From Novosphingobium sp. Chol11 (GTDB lineage: Bacteria; Pseudomonadota; Alphaproteobacteria; Sphingomonadales; Sphingomonadaceae), in assembly GCF_900218065.1 (NCBI RefSeq), contig NZ_OBMU01000003.1, positions 214,549-278,548 on the forward strand: a DNA stretch of 64,000 nt, read 5' to 3'. Below the pieces are notes generated by a model. It had not been told where the DNA came from. It saw only the letters and a program-made list of their open reading frames with translations, and searched no databases. The translations under genes were made by a program, and so were the position numbers. Of the stretch, positions 37,546 to 45,854 are shown one piece after another (position 1 is the stretch's first letter; each line of letters opens with the position of its first letter).

Positions 37546-38415
37546 TTATTTGAGGTCAAAGACCTTGATGGCGTTTTCACGCAGGAACTTCGGCCATACC
37601 TCGTCCTTGAAGGGGACGTTCTGCATGTCGCTGAAGATCCGCTCCAGGCTGAGGCCCATGGGGAAGTAGCCCGCATAGATGATCTTGTCCGCGCCGCGCG
37701 TATTGGCGTAGTCGATGATCGCCTTGGGATAGTGCTTGGGCGCAAAGGCGCTGGTCGAATAATAGAGGTTCGGCCATTTCAGCATCAGCTTGACCGCCAA
37801 AGCCTCCCACGGCTCCGCGCCATGACGCATGACGACCTTCAAGTCCGGGAAGAACCAGCAGACCTCGTCCAGATGTTCGACCTTCTGCGTTTCCATCGGG
37901 ATACGCGGACCCGGAATGCCCGCATTCAGCAACACCGGCAGCCCCAGTTCCGCCGCACAGGTATAGAGTGGGAACATATATTTGTGATTGATCGCCACCT
38001 GCGGCAGCGTGCCCGCCGGAAAGACGCTGATCGCCGACAGTCCGACTTCCGCATGGATGCGCTTGATCCGCTTTACTTCCTCCATGCCCCGGTTGGGATC
38101 ACAGGGCAGGTCGAAGAAGAAGCGGTCGCCATACATTTCCTTGGCGCGGTAGGATGTCGCATTGTCGTTCCATCCGACCAGCGCCTTGTCGATACCATAT
38201 TGGTCCATCTGCTCGACGGTCCATGATACGAAGTCATCAACCTTGCCGGTCTGCGGAATGTCCTTGAACATATATTGCGCGGGCATCGCGAATTGCTGAA
38301 GCGTCTGCTGGTCCTTGATCAGCGGACGAAAGGGATCGAACCATGCGGAGCGGTCTTCCGCCTCGGGAATGCCCAGCATGCAGTCGATTATCTTTATGTC
38401 CTTGGGCATGCCCAT
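37546..38415 (-). CDS. Amidohydrolase-fold protein lacking usual metal ligands
   Basis: This 289-residue TIM-barrel protein resembles the amidohydrolase_2 (PF04909) group, which includes decarboxylases and hydrolases. The N-terminal strand where the group has D-x-H-x-H reads IIDCMLGIPE, with no histidine. The C-terminal strand normally ending GSDYP reads YAGYFPMG, without Asp. The internal RHGAEPWE histidine is kept. It may use another chemistry or be a structural partner. It is 18 nt from the Rieske gene and 15 nt from the acyl-CoA synthetase gene. Confidence 0.82.
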   Translation of the reverse strand: MGMPKDIKIIDCMLGIPEAEDRSAWFDPFRPLIKDQQTLQQFAMPAQYMFKDIPQTGKVDDFVSWTVEQMDQYGIDKALVGWNDNATSYRAKEMYGDRFFFDLPCDPNRGMEEVKRIKRIHAEVGLSAISVFPAGTLPQVAINHKYMFPLYTCAAELGLPVLLNAGIPGPRIPMETQKVEHLDEVCWFFPDLKVVMRHGAEPWEALAVKLMLKWPNLYYSTSAFAPKHYPKAIIDYANTRGADKIIYAGYFPMGLSLERIFSDMQNVPFKDEVWPKFLRENAIKVFDLK

Positions 38416-38430
38416 GCGGAACTCTCCTGT

Positions 38431-40080
38431 TCAGTTGTTGCCGGCCAGTTCAGGCCACAGCGCACGAAGCGCGATCTTGTTGATTTTCTGCGATTGGTTG
38501 CGCGGCAGGGGCTCGGCGGAAAAGGCGACGCGCACCGGCGCCTTGTAGGGCGCAAGCCTGCCCGCCACCCAATCGATGACGCTGCGTTCGTCCAGGCCAT
38601 CCGCCTGAACCACCGCTACCAGCGCCTCGCCCAATCGCTCATCCGCTATCCCGAATGTCGCGCATTCAGCGATCTGCGGCATTTCGCTCAGGACGCGCTC
38701 GACTTCGGCGCAATAGATATTCTCGCCGCCTGAAATGACCATGTCCTTGGCGCGATCGACGATGAAGATGTACCCGTCCTTATCCTGATAGCCGATGTCG
38801 CCGGTACGCAGCCAACCGTCAGGCGTGAAGGTCTTCGCCGTATCCTCCGGCCGGTTCCAATATCCGCTCATGGTCATGGCGCTGCGCACGATGATCTCGC
38901 CGGTTTCGTTGGGACCGCAGACCGTGCCGTCCTCCCGCTCGATCCGCAGGTCGACCAACGGCAGCACCCGTCCCGCCGAAGCCCGGGCTGCCAGGAAGTC
39001 CGCTCCCACAGCCTGGGCGATCGCGCCCGATGTCTCGGTCATGCCATAGCCGGTCCCGATCATCGAATGGGGGCACAGCTTCTGCACCTCCTCCAGCAGG
39101 TTGAGCGGCAGCGCCTGGCCGCCCGATCCGATGTTCCGCACCGAACTCAGGTCAGCATCCTTGGTGCGCGCCCGATGCACCATGTCCCACAGCATGGTCG
39201 GCACGGTCGAAAGCTGCGTAACCCGCTCCCGCTCGATCAGCCGGACAGCCTCTTCCGCATCCCAGCGGCGCATGATGACGATCTTGCCGCCTGACAGGAA
39301 TGGCGCGAGGAAACCGGAGCCCAACCCGGAAATATGGAAAAGCGGATAGACGAGCAAAATGGCCAGGGGCGGCACCTGCGACGCAATGGCGTCCACCGAA
39401 ACCCCATATTGTTGGGCCATGTTATGCAGCACCATCGTTCCGGTCAGCTGCGTGCCCAGCAGCCCGGTGATCAGGCTGCGATGGGACAGAACCGCGCCCT
39501 TCACCCGTCCCGTCGTGCCTGATGTAAACAGAATGGCGCAGGGATCATTCGGCGCTGCGGTCTTATCGGGTTCTACGGCAGTGGGCGCACCCTCCAGAGG
39601 GTGCGTTACATCGATCAACCGGCCCGCATAACCGCCATCGCGCAGAAGCGCGGCTCTGTCGGTATCCGCCAGCACAAGCTCCGGCGTCACCTCTTTGACC
39701 ATCGCGTTCAGCTCTGCGGGCGATCCCCGGCTATTGAGCAGCGCCGCAACGCCACCCTGCTTCACCACGGCGAGAAAAGCGACCATCCATTCGGCACGGT
39801 TGCGCATGCAAATCGCAACCCTCTGCCCCCGCGTGATGCCGAGCCGAGCCGCCAAATCGTCGCGCCAGGCGAACAACTGGGTGAAGCTCACCCGCCGCTC
39901 GCCCTCTGCGCCGTCGAAATCGACGATGCATGTCTGGTCGCCGAAGCGCCGCGCCCCTTCGATCAACTGGTTGAGGTCCGAAGGCGCGTTCACGAAGAAG
40001 CGGAGGCCATCCTGCTCGCCGATTTCGAAAGGCGTGCCGGGGGCGGTGACGGCCGCGAAAATGGGATCGATCTTGCTCAT
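38431..40080 (-). CDS. Acyl-CoA synthetase (class I adenylate-forming)
   Basis: This 549-residue ligase activates a carboxylic acid with ATP and CoA. The motifs are complete: ILFTSGTTGRVKGAVLSH, GYGMTETSG, WLRTGDIGYQDKDGYIFIVD, and the C-terminal catalytic Lys in RNQSQKINK. The frame reaches 40251, but AAGGA sits 4 nt before ATG 40080 and the extra 57 residues are basic and non-conserved in character. It is the first gene of the leftward group amidohydrolase-Rieske-amidase. It would supply the CoA thioester for the dehydrogenases. Confidence 0.9.
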   Translation of the reverse strand: MSKIDPIFAAVTAPGTPFEIGEQDGLRFFVNAPSDLNQLIEGARRFGDQTCIVDFDGAEGERRVSFTQLFAWRDDLAARLGITRGQRVAICMRNRAEWMVAFLAVVKQGGVAALLNSRGSPAELNAMVKEVTPELVLADTDRAALLRDGGYAGRLIDVTHPLEGAPTAVEPDKTAAPNDPCAILFTSGTTGRVKGAVLSHRSLITGLLGTQLTGTMVLHNMAQQYGVSVDAIASQVPPLAILLVYPLFHISGLGSGFLAPFLSGGKIVIMRRWDAEEAVRLIERERVTQLSTVPTMLWDMVHRARTKDADLSSVRNIGSGGQALPLNLLEEVQKLCPHSMIGTGYGMTETSGAIAQAVGADFLAARASAGRVLPLVDLRIEREDGTVCGPNETGEIIVRSAMTMSGYWNRPEDTAKTFTPDGWLRTGDIGYQDKDGYIFIVDRAKDMVISGGENIYCAEVERVLSEMPQIAECATFGIADERLGEALVAVVQADGLDERSVIDWVAGRLAPYKAPVRVAFSAEPLPRNQSQKINKIALRALWPELAGNN

Positions 40081-40520
40081 GCTATCCTTGGGGATCACCT
40101 CACCGCCGCAGGGATCGTCCGATGGGGAATTGCGCCGGAGCCTTGGCCTCGGTTCGATTCCGGCATCCTCTATCCTCGACTCATCGCCGTTCTGCTTGAA
40201 CACGACTCTATTCCGCCGCCCGCGTAATTCAACAACATTTTTTTTCCGCATGATCAGTGCACTTGATTGATGCCGGCATTTTCTGGGCCAACAACGTGAT
40301 TGCCCCTGTATTTACTAGACTTTCTCTAAGCCGGGAGCCGCCCATATCACGATCTATAAATGGCTCATTCGCCTGTTAGGCCCCTTCCATGCCACCTCCA
40401 GAACATTCAAGTTCGGAATTTATCGATTTACAAATTCCGTATTTTTGGGAATCTTGAGTCGCATCGCACCGACACTCGGAGCAGAGTGCGATTCTGTTAG
40501 GTGAGGTTCTGGACGTCGAC
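40081..40520. promoter_or_regulatory. 440-bp divergent control region of the catabolic locus
   Basis: No gene is supported here. The region separates the leftward acyl-CoA synthetase operon from the rightward SDR/TonB genes. It holds the 26-bp inverted repeat at 40414-40439 and, nearer the SDR start, a second dyad pairing ATCGCAC (40463-40469) with GTGCGAT (40486-40492). The SDR start at 40521 lies 82 bp beyond the first dyad. Confidence 0.6.
40414..40439. promoter_or_regulatory. 26-bp inverted repeat, copy 2 (putative shared operator)
   Basis: CGGAATTT (40414-40421), ten bases and AAATTCCG (40432-40439) repeat exactly the arms and spacing of 31684-31709, while the spacers differ. Conserved arms with a free spacer are what a dimeric regulator site looks like. 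The two Lrp/AsnC proteins of the locus are the obvious candidates. Confidence 0.65.
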
Positions 40521-41294
40521 ATGAGCGAGGATTTTCAAGGCCGCGTCGCCATCATCACGGGCGGCAGCGATGGCATCGGCCTCGCCACTGCCAGCTTGCT
40601 GGCGCAGCGCGGCGCGCAGGTTGTCATCTGCGGGCGCAGGCAGGCGCTGCTGGACAGCGCGCGCGACAGCATTTCGGCGCAAGGCGGCCTGATCGAGGCG
40701 ATCCAGTTGGACGTCGCCGACACCGACGCGCTGACGGCCATGATCGAGGGCGTAGCCCAGAAATATGGCCGGCTCGACATGCTGGTGAACAACGCCATGT
40801 CGACCCATTATGCGCCGATCAGCAAGTTGACGCTCGAACATTGGCGCAAGGATTTCGCCGTCAACAGCGACGCCGCATTCGTCAGCACCAAGGCCGCGCT
40901 GAAAGTGATGACTGCGGCGGGGAAGGGATCGATCGTCAATATCGCCTCGACCTGCGGCATCCGCGCGACCGTGAACATGGCGAGCTACTCCGCTTCGAAG
41001 GCCGCGCTGGTGCATTTCACGGCGGCCGCGGCGATGGAGGCCGCACCCCTTGGCATCCGGATCAATGCCATCATTCCGGGGCAGGTTCAGACAGCCCCCA
41101 CGGAACTGTTCTCCGCGCGCGCGTCCGACACCGCCGCTCGCACGACGGCCGCCATACCGATGCAGCGTGGCGGGCAGCCTGAAGAACTGGCGCGCGCCAT
41201 CGTCTTCATGCTTTCCGACGCTGCAAGTTACATCACGGGAACGGCATTGCCTGTAGACGGCGGAAAGGCCGCTCAACTGTATATGCCCGGCTGA
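40521..41294 (+). CDS. SDR-family oxidoreductase
   Basis: This 257-residue SDR has TGGSDGIG at the cofactor site, an NNAMS loop, catalytic YSASK and the C-terminal ITGTALPVDGGKA. All catalytic residues are present. It is the first gene transcribed rightward from the shared control region and precedes the TonB receptor by 109 bp. It probably oxidises or reduces a hydroxyl or keto group of the pathway substrate. Confidence 0.88.
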   Translation: MSEDFQGRVAIITGGSDGIGLATASLLAQRGAQVVICGRRQALLDSARDSISAQGGLIEAIQLDVADTDALTAMIEGVAQKYGRLDMLVNNAMSTHYAPISKLTLEHWRKDFAVNSDAAFVSTKAALKVMTAAGKGSIVNIASTCGIRATVNMASYSASKAALVHFTAAAAMEAAPLGIRINAIIPGQVQTAPTELFSARASDTAARTTAAIPMQRGGQPEELARAIVFMLSDAASYITGTALPVDGGKAAQLYMPG

Positions 41295-41403
41295 TACCTT
41301 CCAGGATCAGATCAACACTGCCTGATCGGCGCATGCGCGAAGATTTCGTGCGCCCACGTTCATCCTCATCACCAACTTCATAATATCCAAGGGAGAGATA
41401 TTC

Positions 41404-43947
41404 ATGGCCAAGACATATAGATATGCTGCGCTACAACTGATCATGGGGGTCAGCGGCCTCGCACTTGCCAGTCAGTCGATGGCACAGACCGACGCCGAAC
41501 CGGCAACGTCTGGTCTCGAGGAAATCGTCGTCACCGCCCAGAAGCGCGCCCAGAATCTTCAGGACGTTCCCATCGCCATCAGCGCGATCAGTTCTGAAAA
41601 GGTGGAGCAGCTCGGCATCCGCGACAGCCGTGACTTGAGCGGCCTTGCCCCCAACGTCGTCGTGACCCAGGGGACGACCAGCAACGCCGCCGCCGTCTTC
41701 TCCATTCGCGGCATCTCCAACGGTGGCAGCGAAAGCTTCGGCATCGACGCTGCCAACGGCCTGTATGTGGACGGCGTGTATATTGCTCGCGGTGGCGCCC
41801 TGGGCCTTGGCGTCACGGACATCGAACGCGTCGAAGTGCTGCGCGGGCCGCAGGGCACCTTGTTCGGCCGCAACACGACTGGCGGCGCGATCCATTTCAT
41901 CACCCGCGCGCCTTCATCCACCTTCCGGCTGAAGGCCGAGGCTGGCTATGGCAATTTCAATGCCTGGAACGGCAAGCTGTCGATCGATCCGGGTGAGATT
42001 GCGGGCATATCAACCAGCTTCTCCTACAGCCACAGCGAACGCGACGGCGTCATCGACAACATCCTCCAACCACGCGACTCTCGCGATCCGGGCGCCCGCA
42101 CGTCCGACGCGTTCCGCGGCGCTGCCCGCATCGATCTCGGCGGAACCGGCAGCATCCAGTATATTTTCGACTGGAACCGGATCAAGGGCACGCCCCTTCC
42201 CTTCATCCTGACCAATGTCTCGGACGGCACGCCCAACGCGCCGATCACCGTCGACGGCCGCCAGGCCTTGGTCACGCAGCAGGCCCCGGTCGCCCAGTAT
42301 CTGGCGGGCGCGACCTTCGCCGATCCGGAATGCGCAGCGCTCGCAACGCCGGAGCGCAGATACCGCCATGAAGTCTGCAACAACATCCTCAGCCGCGCCG
42401 TCGACAAGACCTGGGGTCACAATCTGCAGGTTCAGAATGATTTTGGCGGCTTCAAGGTCAAGTCGACCACCGGCTACCGGTTCTGGAACAGTGACAATGT
42501 GACCGACCTGGACGGCCTCGGCGCGTTCAGCGGCCCGGCCTTCTCCAACGCGACCCTGTTCAACGGCATGCCCGCGTCGCTGTTGCAGTTCATTCCAACC
42601 ATCCCGGCAGCGGCCATTCCGTTCATCTCCGCTGCGCCAGTGCCGACAATCACGCAGGATCTATTCTCCGTTGAGAATAGCCGGCGGCACAAGCAGTTCA
42701 GCCAGGAAGTCGAAATCTCCGGTGACAGCAGTTCACTGGACTGGGTCGTTGGCGGCTTCTACTTCTGGGAAAAGGGCACGGAAAATGGCCGTCAGAACAG
42801 CGGCTTCATTCTCGACACCAATTCCGTTTTCCTCGGAAACTTCGGCCCGCTTGGCCCCAGCTTTGTTGCTGCAAATCCGGCGCGCTACCGCCTTGTCCAG
42901 ACGCTCGCCCGCCTGAGATACACGGCATGGAGCGAAAGCACCGCAGTTTATGGCCAGTTTACCTTCTATCCGGGTGGCCGTGACAGTGGCATCCGCCTGA
43001 CCGCAGGCGGCCGCTACACCTGGGACGAAAAGAAGATGCTCCGCCTCCAGAACGGCGCAGTCGCACCCGCCGTGCCGGAATATGGCAAAGCCAAGTTCAG
43101 CAAGTTCACCTGGAACCTGATGGCGGGCTATGATGTCGCCGACGGCATCAACCTGTATGCCCGCGCGGCCACCGGCTATCGCTCGGGCGGCTTCAATTCC
43201 CAAGATCCGGCAATCACTGGCACGAGCCAGCTCGGCAGCTTCGAACCGGAAAAGGTGACCTCCTATGAAGTGGGCGTGAAGACCGAGCTTCTCGATCGCC
43301 GCCTGCGCCTGAACCTTGCAGCCTACCACAATATCTACGACAATCTTGCCGTCATCGGCCCCGTCACCAACGCCCCCGTCGGGACGTTCGCCACGCGCAT
43401 CATCAATGCGGGCAAGGTGGTTTACAACGGCGTTGAAGCAGAGGCGCAGGCTGTCCTTTCGGACAATTTCTCGCTCGACGGCAGCATTGGCTATATCGAC
43501 ATAAAATATAAGGAGTTCCTCGCAGGCCAGTCGCCCGTAGCCGGGGAACCGCCGGTCAACATCGCGTCGATCGCCACGCCCGGCTACACGTCTCCGCTCA
43601 CCGCCAATGTGGCGCTAAACGCGCAGTTCCCGTTGAACTGGCGCAACGCCACCCTGCGCGCACGGATCGGCTACACGCATGAAGACGGCAAATATAATTT
43701 CAGCAGTCCGCTGGGATCGCCGTTCAATGAGCAGATCAAGGGCGACGATATCGACCTGATCGATGCCCAGATCGGCATCGACGGCTTCGCGCTTGGCTCG
43801 GGCGAAGGCGAAGTCCGCCTGTGGGTCAAGAACCTCACCAATGCGAAGGATTTCGTCCGCGGCATCGACTATGGTCAGCTCGGCTTTGCAGGCGGCTATT
43901 ATGCCGAACCGCGCACCTACGGCATGACCGTGGGCGTCAAATTCTAA
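41404..43947 (+). CDS. TonB-dependent outer-membrane receptor
   Basis: This 847-residue receptor has a signal peptide (cleavage near SMAQ), TonB box/plug start LEEIVVTAQKRAQNLQDVP, plug signature IERVEVLRGPQGTLFGRNTTGG and a barrel closing in GMTVGVKF. AGGGAGAG precedes the ATG. Sampled G+C is about 65%, in line with the rest of the window. Its place next to the catabolic regulon suggests it imports the substrate. The family in sphingomonads is often used for lipophilic or aromatic compounds rather than iron. Confidence 0.92.
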   Translation: MAKTYRYAALQLIMGVSGLALASQSMAQTDAEPATSGLEEIVVTAQKRAQNLQDVPIAISAISSEKVEQLGIRDSRDLSGLAPNVVVTQGTTSNAAAVFSIRGISNGGSESFGIDAANGLYVDGVYIARGGALGLGVTDIERVEVLRGPQGTLFGRNTTGGAIHFITRAPSSTFRLKAEAGYGNFNAWNGKLSIDPGEIAGISTSFSYSHSERDGVIDNILQPRDSRDPGARTSDAFRGAARIDLGGTGSIQYIFDWNRIKGTPLPFILTNVSDGTPNAPITVDGRQALVTQQAPVAQYLAGATFADPECAALATPERRYRHEVCNNILSRAVDKTWGHNLQVQNDFGGFKVKSTTGYRFWNSDNVTDLDGLGAFSGPAFSNATLFNGMPASLLQFIPTIPAAAIPFISAAPVPTITQDLFSVENSRRHKQFSQEVEISGDSSSLDWVVGGFYFWEKGTENGRQNSGFILDTNSVFLGNFGPLGPSFVAANPARYRLVQTLARLRYTAWSESTAVYGQFTFYPGGRDSGIRLTAGGRYTWDEKKMLRLQNGAVAPAVPEYGKAKFSKFTWNLMAGYDVADGINLYARAATGYRSGGFNSQDPAITGTSQLGSFEPEKVTSYEVGVKTELLDRRLRLNLAAYHNIYDNLAVIGPVTNAPVGTFATRIINAGKVVYNGVEAEAQAVLSDNFSLDGSIGYIDIKYKEFLAGQSPVAGEPPVNIASIATPGYTSPLTANVALNAQFPLNWRNATLRARIGYTHEDGKYNFSSPLGSPFNEQIKGDDIDLIDAQIGIDGFALGSGEGEVRLWVKNLTNAKDFVRGIDYGQLGFAGGYYAEPRTYGMTVGVKF

Positions 43948-43948
43948 A

Positions 43949-44049
43949 GCATCGTGCGCAAAAGTGGGAACCGGTTTTGCGCTTGTAACGACGCGACGAC
44001 GAACAACTAGAGCGCGCGACCTGCGTCCGATTAAACGCAGCGCGCTCTA
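43949..44049. repeat. Palindromic intergenic repeat element
   Basis: Two adjoining hairpins lie just after the TonB receptor stop: GCGCAAAA (43956-43963) pairs with TTTTGCGC (43975-43982), and TAGAGCGCG (44008-44016) with CGCGCTCTA (44041-44049). The second contains an inner CTGCGT/ACGCAG stem. The GCGCAAAAGTGGGAACCGG type is, from general memory, a recurrent alphaproteobacterial intergenic element. Confidence 0.7.
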
Positions 44050-44084
44050 ACAAGCTTTCGGGGCATTCTTGCCTCCCTCCCCAT

Positions 44085-44118
44085 GCCCCGTCTCCTTTTT
44101 GGAGGCGGGGCTTTTTTT
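44085..44118 (+). terminator. Rho-independent terminator after TonB receptor
   Basis: GCCCCGTCTCC pairs with GGAGGCGGGGC over a TTTTT loop and is followed by seven T residues. One internal T-G wobble interrupts the stem. Confidence 0.93.
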
Positions 44119-44204
44119 GCTGCTCCGGCCGCCCATTTCACTTCGCATTCAGCCCGGCGGCGCTAAAAACTGCCTGAGGTTAATAGCAAAGTGAGAGGGT
44201 AAAG

Positions 44205-45737
44205 TTGCTGAAATCATTGGGTGCTGCTTCGCTTCTTGCCCTGTCATTGGCGGCTACCGTCGCCCATGCCGAAACCTATTATGTCAGCTCGACAATTGGC
44301 GATGACCGTTCCACAGGTACGTCCCCCACACAGCCATGGGCGTCGCTCTCCCGCGTAGCCGCCTTCCCTTTGCAACCCGGTGATGAAGTCAAGCTGATGG
44401 CCGGATCGTTGTGGCGCGAACCGCTCACTCTCACCCGATCAGGCAGCGAAAATGCACCGATCCTCGTCACGGCCGAAGGCATAGGATCCCTTCCGCGCAT
44501 CGACGCAGGCGGCATCTCTCCCTACGGCGTCGCGATCGTGAACGCCGATTATGTGACGGTCAGCGGCCTGGAAGTCACGAACGACAGCATGACGCCCGCC
44601 GCCCGCACCGGCGTCCTCGTATCGGCCGAAGATCGGGGCATCACGCGCGGCATCCGCATACGCGACATGTATATCCATGATGTGCGCGGGACGAACGATC
44701 GCAAGGACAATGGCGGCCTAGTCTTCCGCGTAGCAGGGCAGAAGACACCGACGAAGTTTGAAGACCTCATCATCGAACGGAACATCGTCTGGAACGTGGA
44801 CCGTTCGGGCATTGCAGGCATCAGCGACCAGGTAACGTCCGCCAACTGGTTCCCGAGCGAGAAGGTCGTCATCCGCGACAATTATGTGGAGGATGTGGGC
44901 GGCGACGGCATCGTGCCGCGCGGAACCGATGGAGCGCTCATCGAACATAATATCGTTCGCTATGCAGGCAGCCGCGCGCCCGGCTATAATGCGGGCATCT
45001 GGCAATGGAGCACCGACAACAGCCTCATCCAGCTCAACGAAGCTGCCTATACCCGCACCCGCTATGATGGCCAGGGCTTCGATTCAGACTTCAACTCCCG
45101 CCGTACGACATTCCTCTACAATTACAGCCATGACAATGCCGGTGGCTTTCTGCTCATCTGCTCGCCCCGGCATGATGACAGCGGCAATATCGGCAATCAT
45201 GGAACGGTCGCCCGCTTCAACGTCAGCCGCAATGACGGCACGCGCATATTCCAGATCGCAGGCAATGTGACAGGAGCTTTGGTCGAAAGGAATGTCGTCC
45301 ATGTCGGCAAGGCGATGGACGTTCAGATGGTCGTCGCGACCCAGTGGGACGGATGGGCGCGCGACATCCGATTTCGCGACAATGTCTTCAAGGTCGCGGG
45401 CACTGCCCGTTACGGCAGCGAGATTGGACGGAAGGGCCCAGACTATCTGATCAAGGCTGGCTTCGACCCGGCGGAGTCTTTCCGGTTCAAAGGCAACAGC
45501 TATTTCGGCAGCCATGTCGATGCCCCGGACGACGGATCAGCCCGGATCGAAGCGAATTACGAGGAACAGCCATCGGACTGGCAGGTGCCGGTCTTCGATC
45601 CATCCAGCGCCAGGGGCTTTCCCGAATTCATCGCGAACCACCGCAGCTGGATGCTGGCCATGCTCCGCCGGGAACTCGGCACCTTCGTCAAACTGAAGCA
45701 ACCCCGCCGCCTCCAGCTCTCAGAGGAGCGGCGGTAG
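44205..45737 (+). CDS. Exported right-handed parallel beta-helix protein
   Basis: This 510-residue protein has a signal peptide (cleavage near AHAE) and repeated short strands of the pectate-lyase-like beta-helix type (VTVSGLEVTNDS, FEDLIIERNIVWNVDRSG, VVIRDNYVEDVGGDGI). It starts at a TTG with GAGAGGG 5 nt upstream. Such proteins are polysaccharide lyases, epimerases or binding proteins. The catalytic class cannot be assigned because no lyase signature is obvious. It stands alone behind a strong terminator. Confidence 0.85.
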   Translation: MLKSLGAASLLALSLAATVAHAETYYVSSTIGDDRSTGTSPTQPWASLSRVAAFPLQPGDEVKLMAGSLWREPLTLTRSGSENAPILVTAEGIGSLPRIDAGGISPYGVAIVNADYVTVSGLEVTNDSMTPAARTGVLVSAEDRGITRGIRIRDMYIHDVRGTNDRKDNGGLVFRVAGQKTPTKFEDLIIERNIVWNVDRSGIAGISDQVTSANWFPSEKVVIRDNYVEDVGGDGIVPRGTDGALIEHNIVRYAGSRAPGYNAGIWQWSTDNSLIQLNEAAYTRTRYDGQGFDSDFNSRRTTFLYNYSHDNAGGFLLICSPRHDDSGNIGNHGTVARFNVSRNDGTRIFQIAGNVTGALVERNVVHVGKAMDVQMVVATQWDGWARDIRFRDNVFKVAGTARYGSEIGRKGPDYLIKAGFDPAESFRFKGNSYFGSHVDAPDDGSARIEANYEEQPSDWQVPVFDPSSARGFPEFIANHRSWMLAMLRRELGTFVKLKQPRRLQLSEERR

Positions 45738-45770
45738 TGCGCCATCCGGAATCCAGTGCCCACCCCCCAT

Positions 45771-45830
45771 CCGTTCGGGCTGAGCCTGTCGAAGCCTGCC
45801 CGCTCGCCCCGACAGCCTCAGGGCGAACGG
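45771..45830. repeat. 60-bp palindromic REP-like element
   Basis: The 60 bases fold into one hairpin: CCGTTCGGGCTGAGCCTGTC at the left pairs with the right arm ending CTCAGGGCGAACGG, with a few mismatches and an apex of about 17 nt. It lies between convergent genes and shares its core with 36356-36382. Confidence 0.75.
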
Positions 45831-45854
45831 TTCACGCAAAGGTGCCGCTTAAAA

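Noticed and set aside
40081..40251. 57-codon N-terminal extension of the acyl-CoA synthetase
   Set aside because: A good AAGGA site precedes ATG 40080, and the extension is basic and unlike the family N-terminus.
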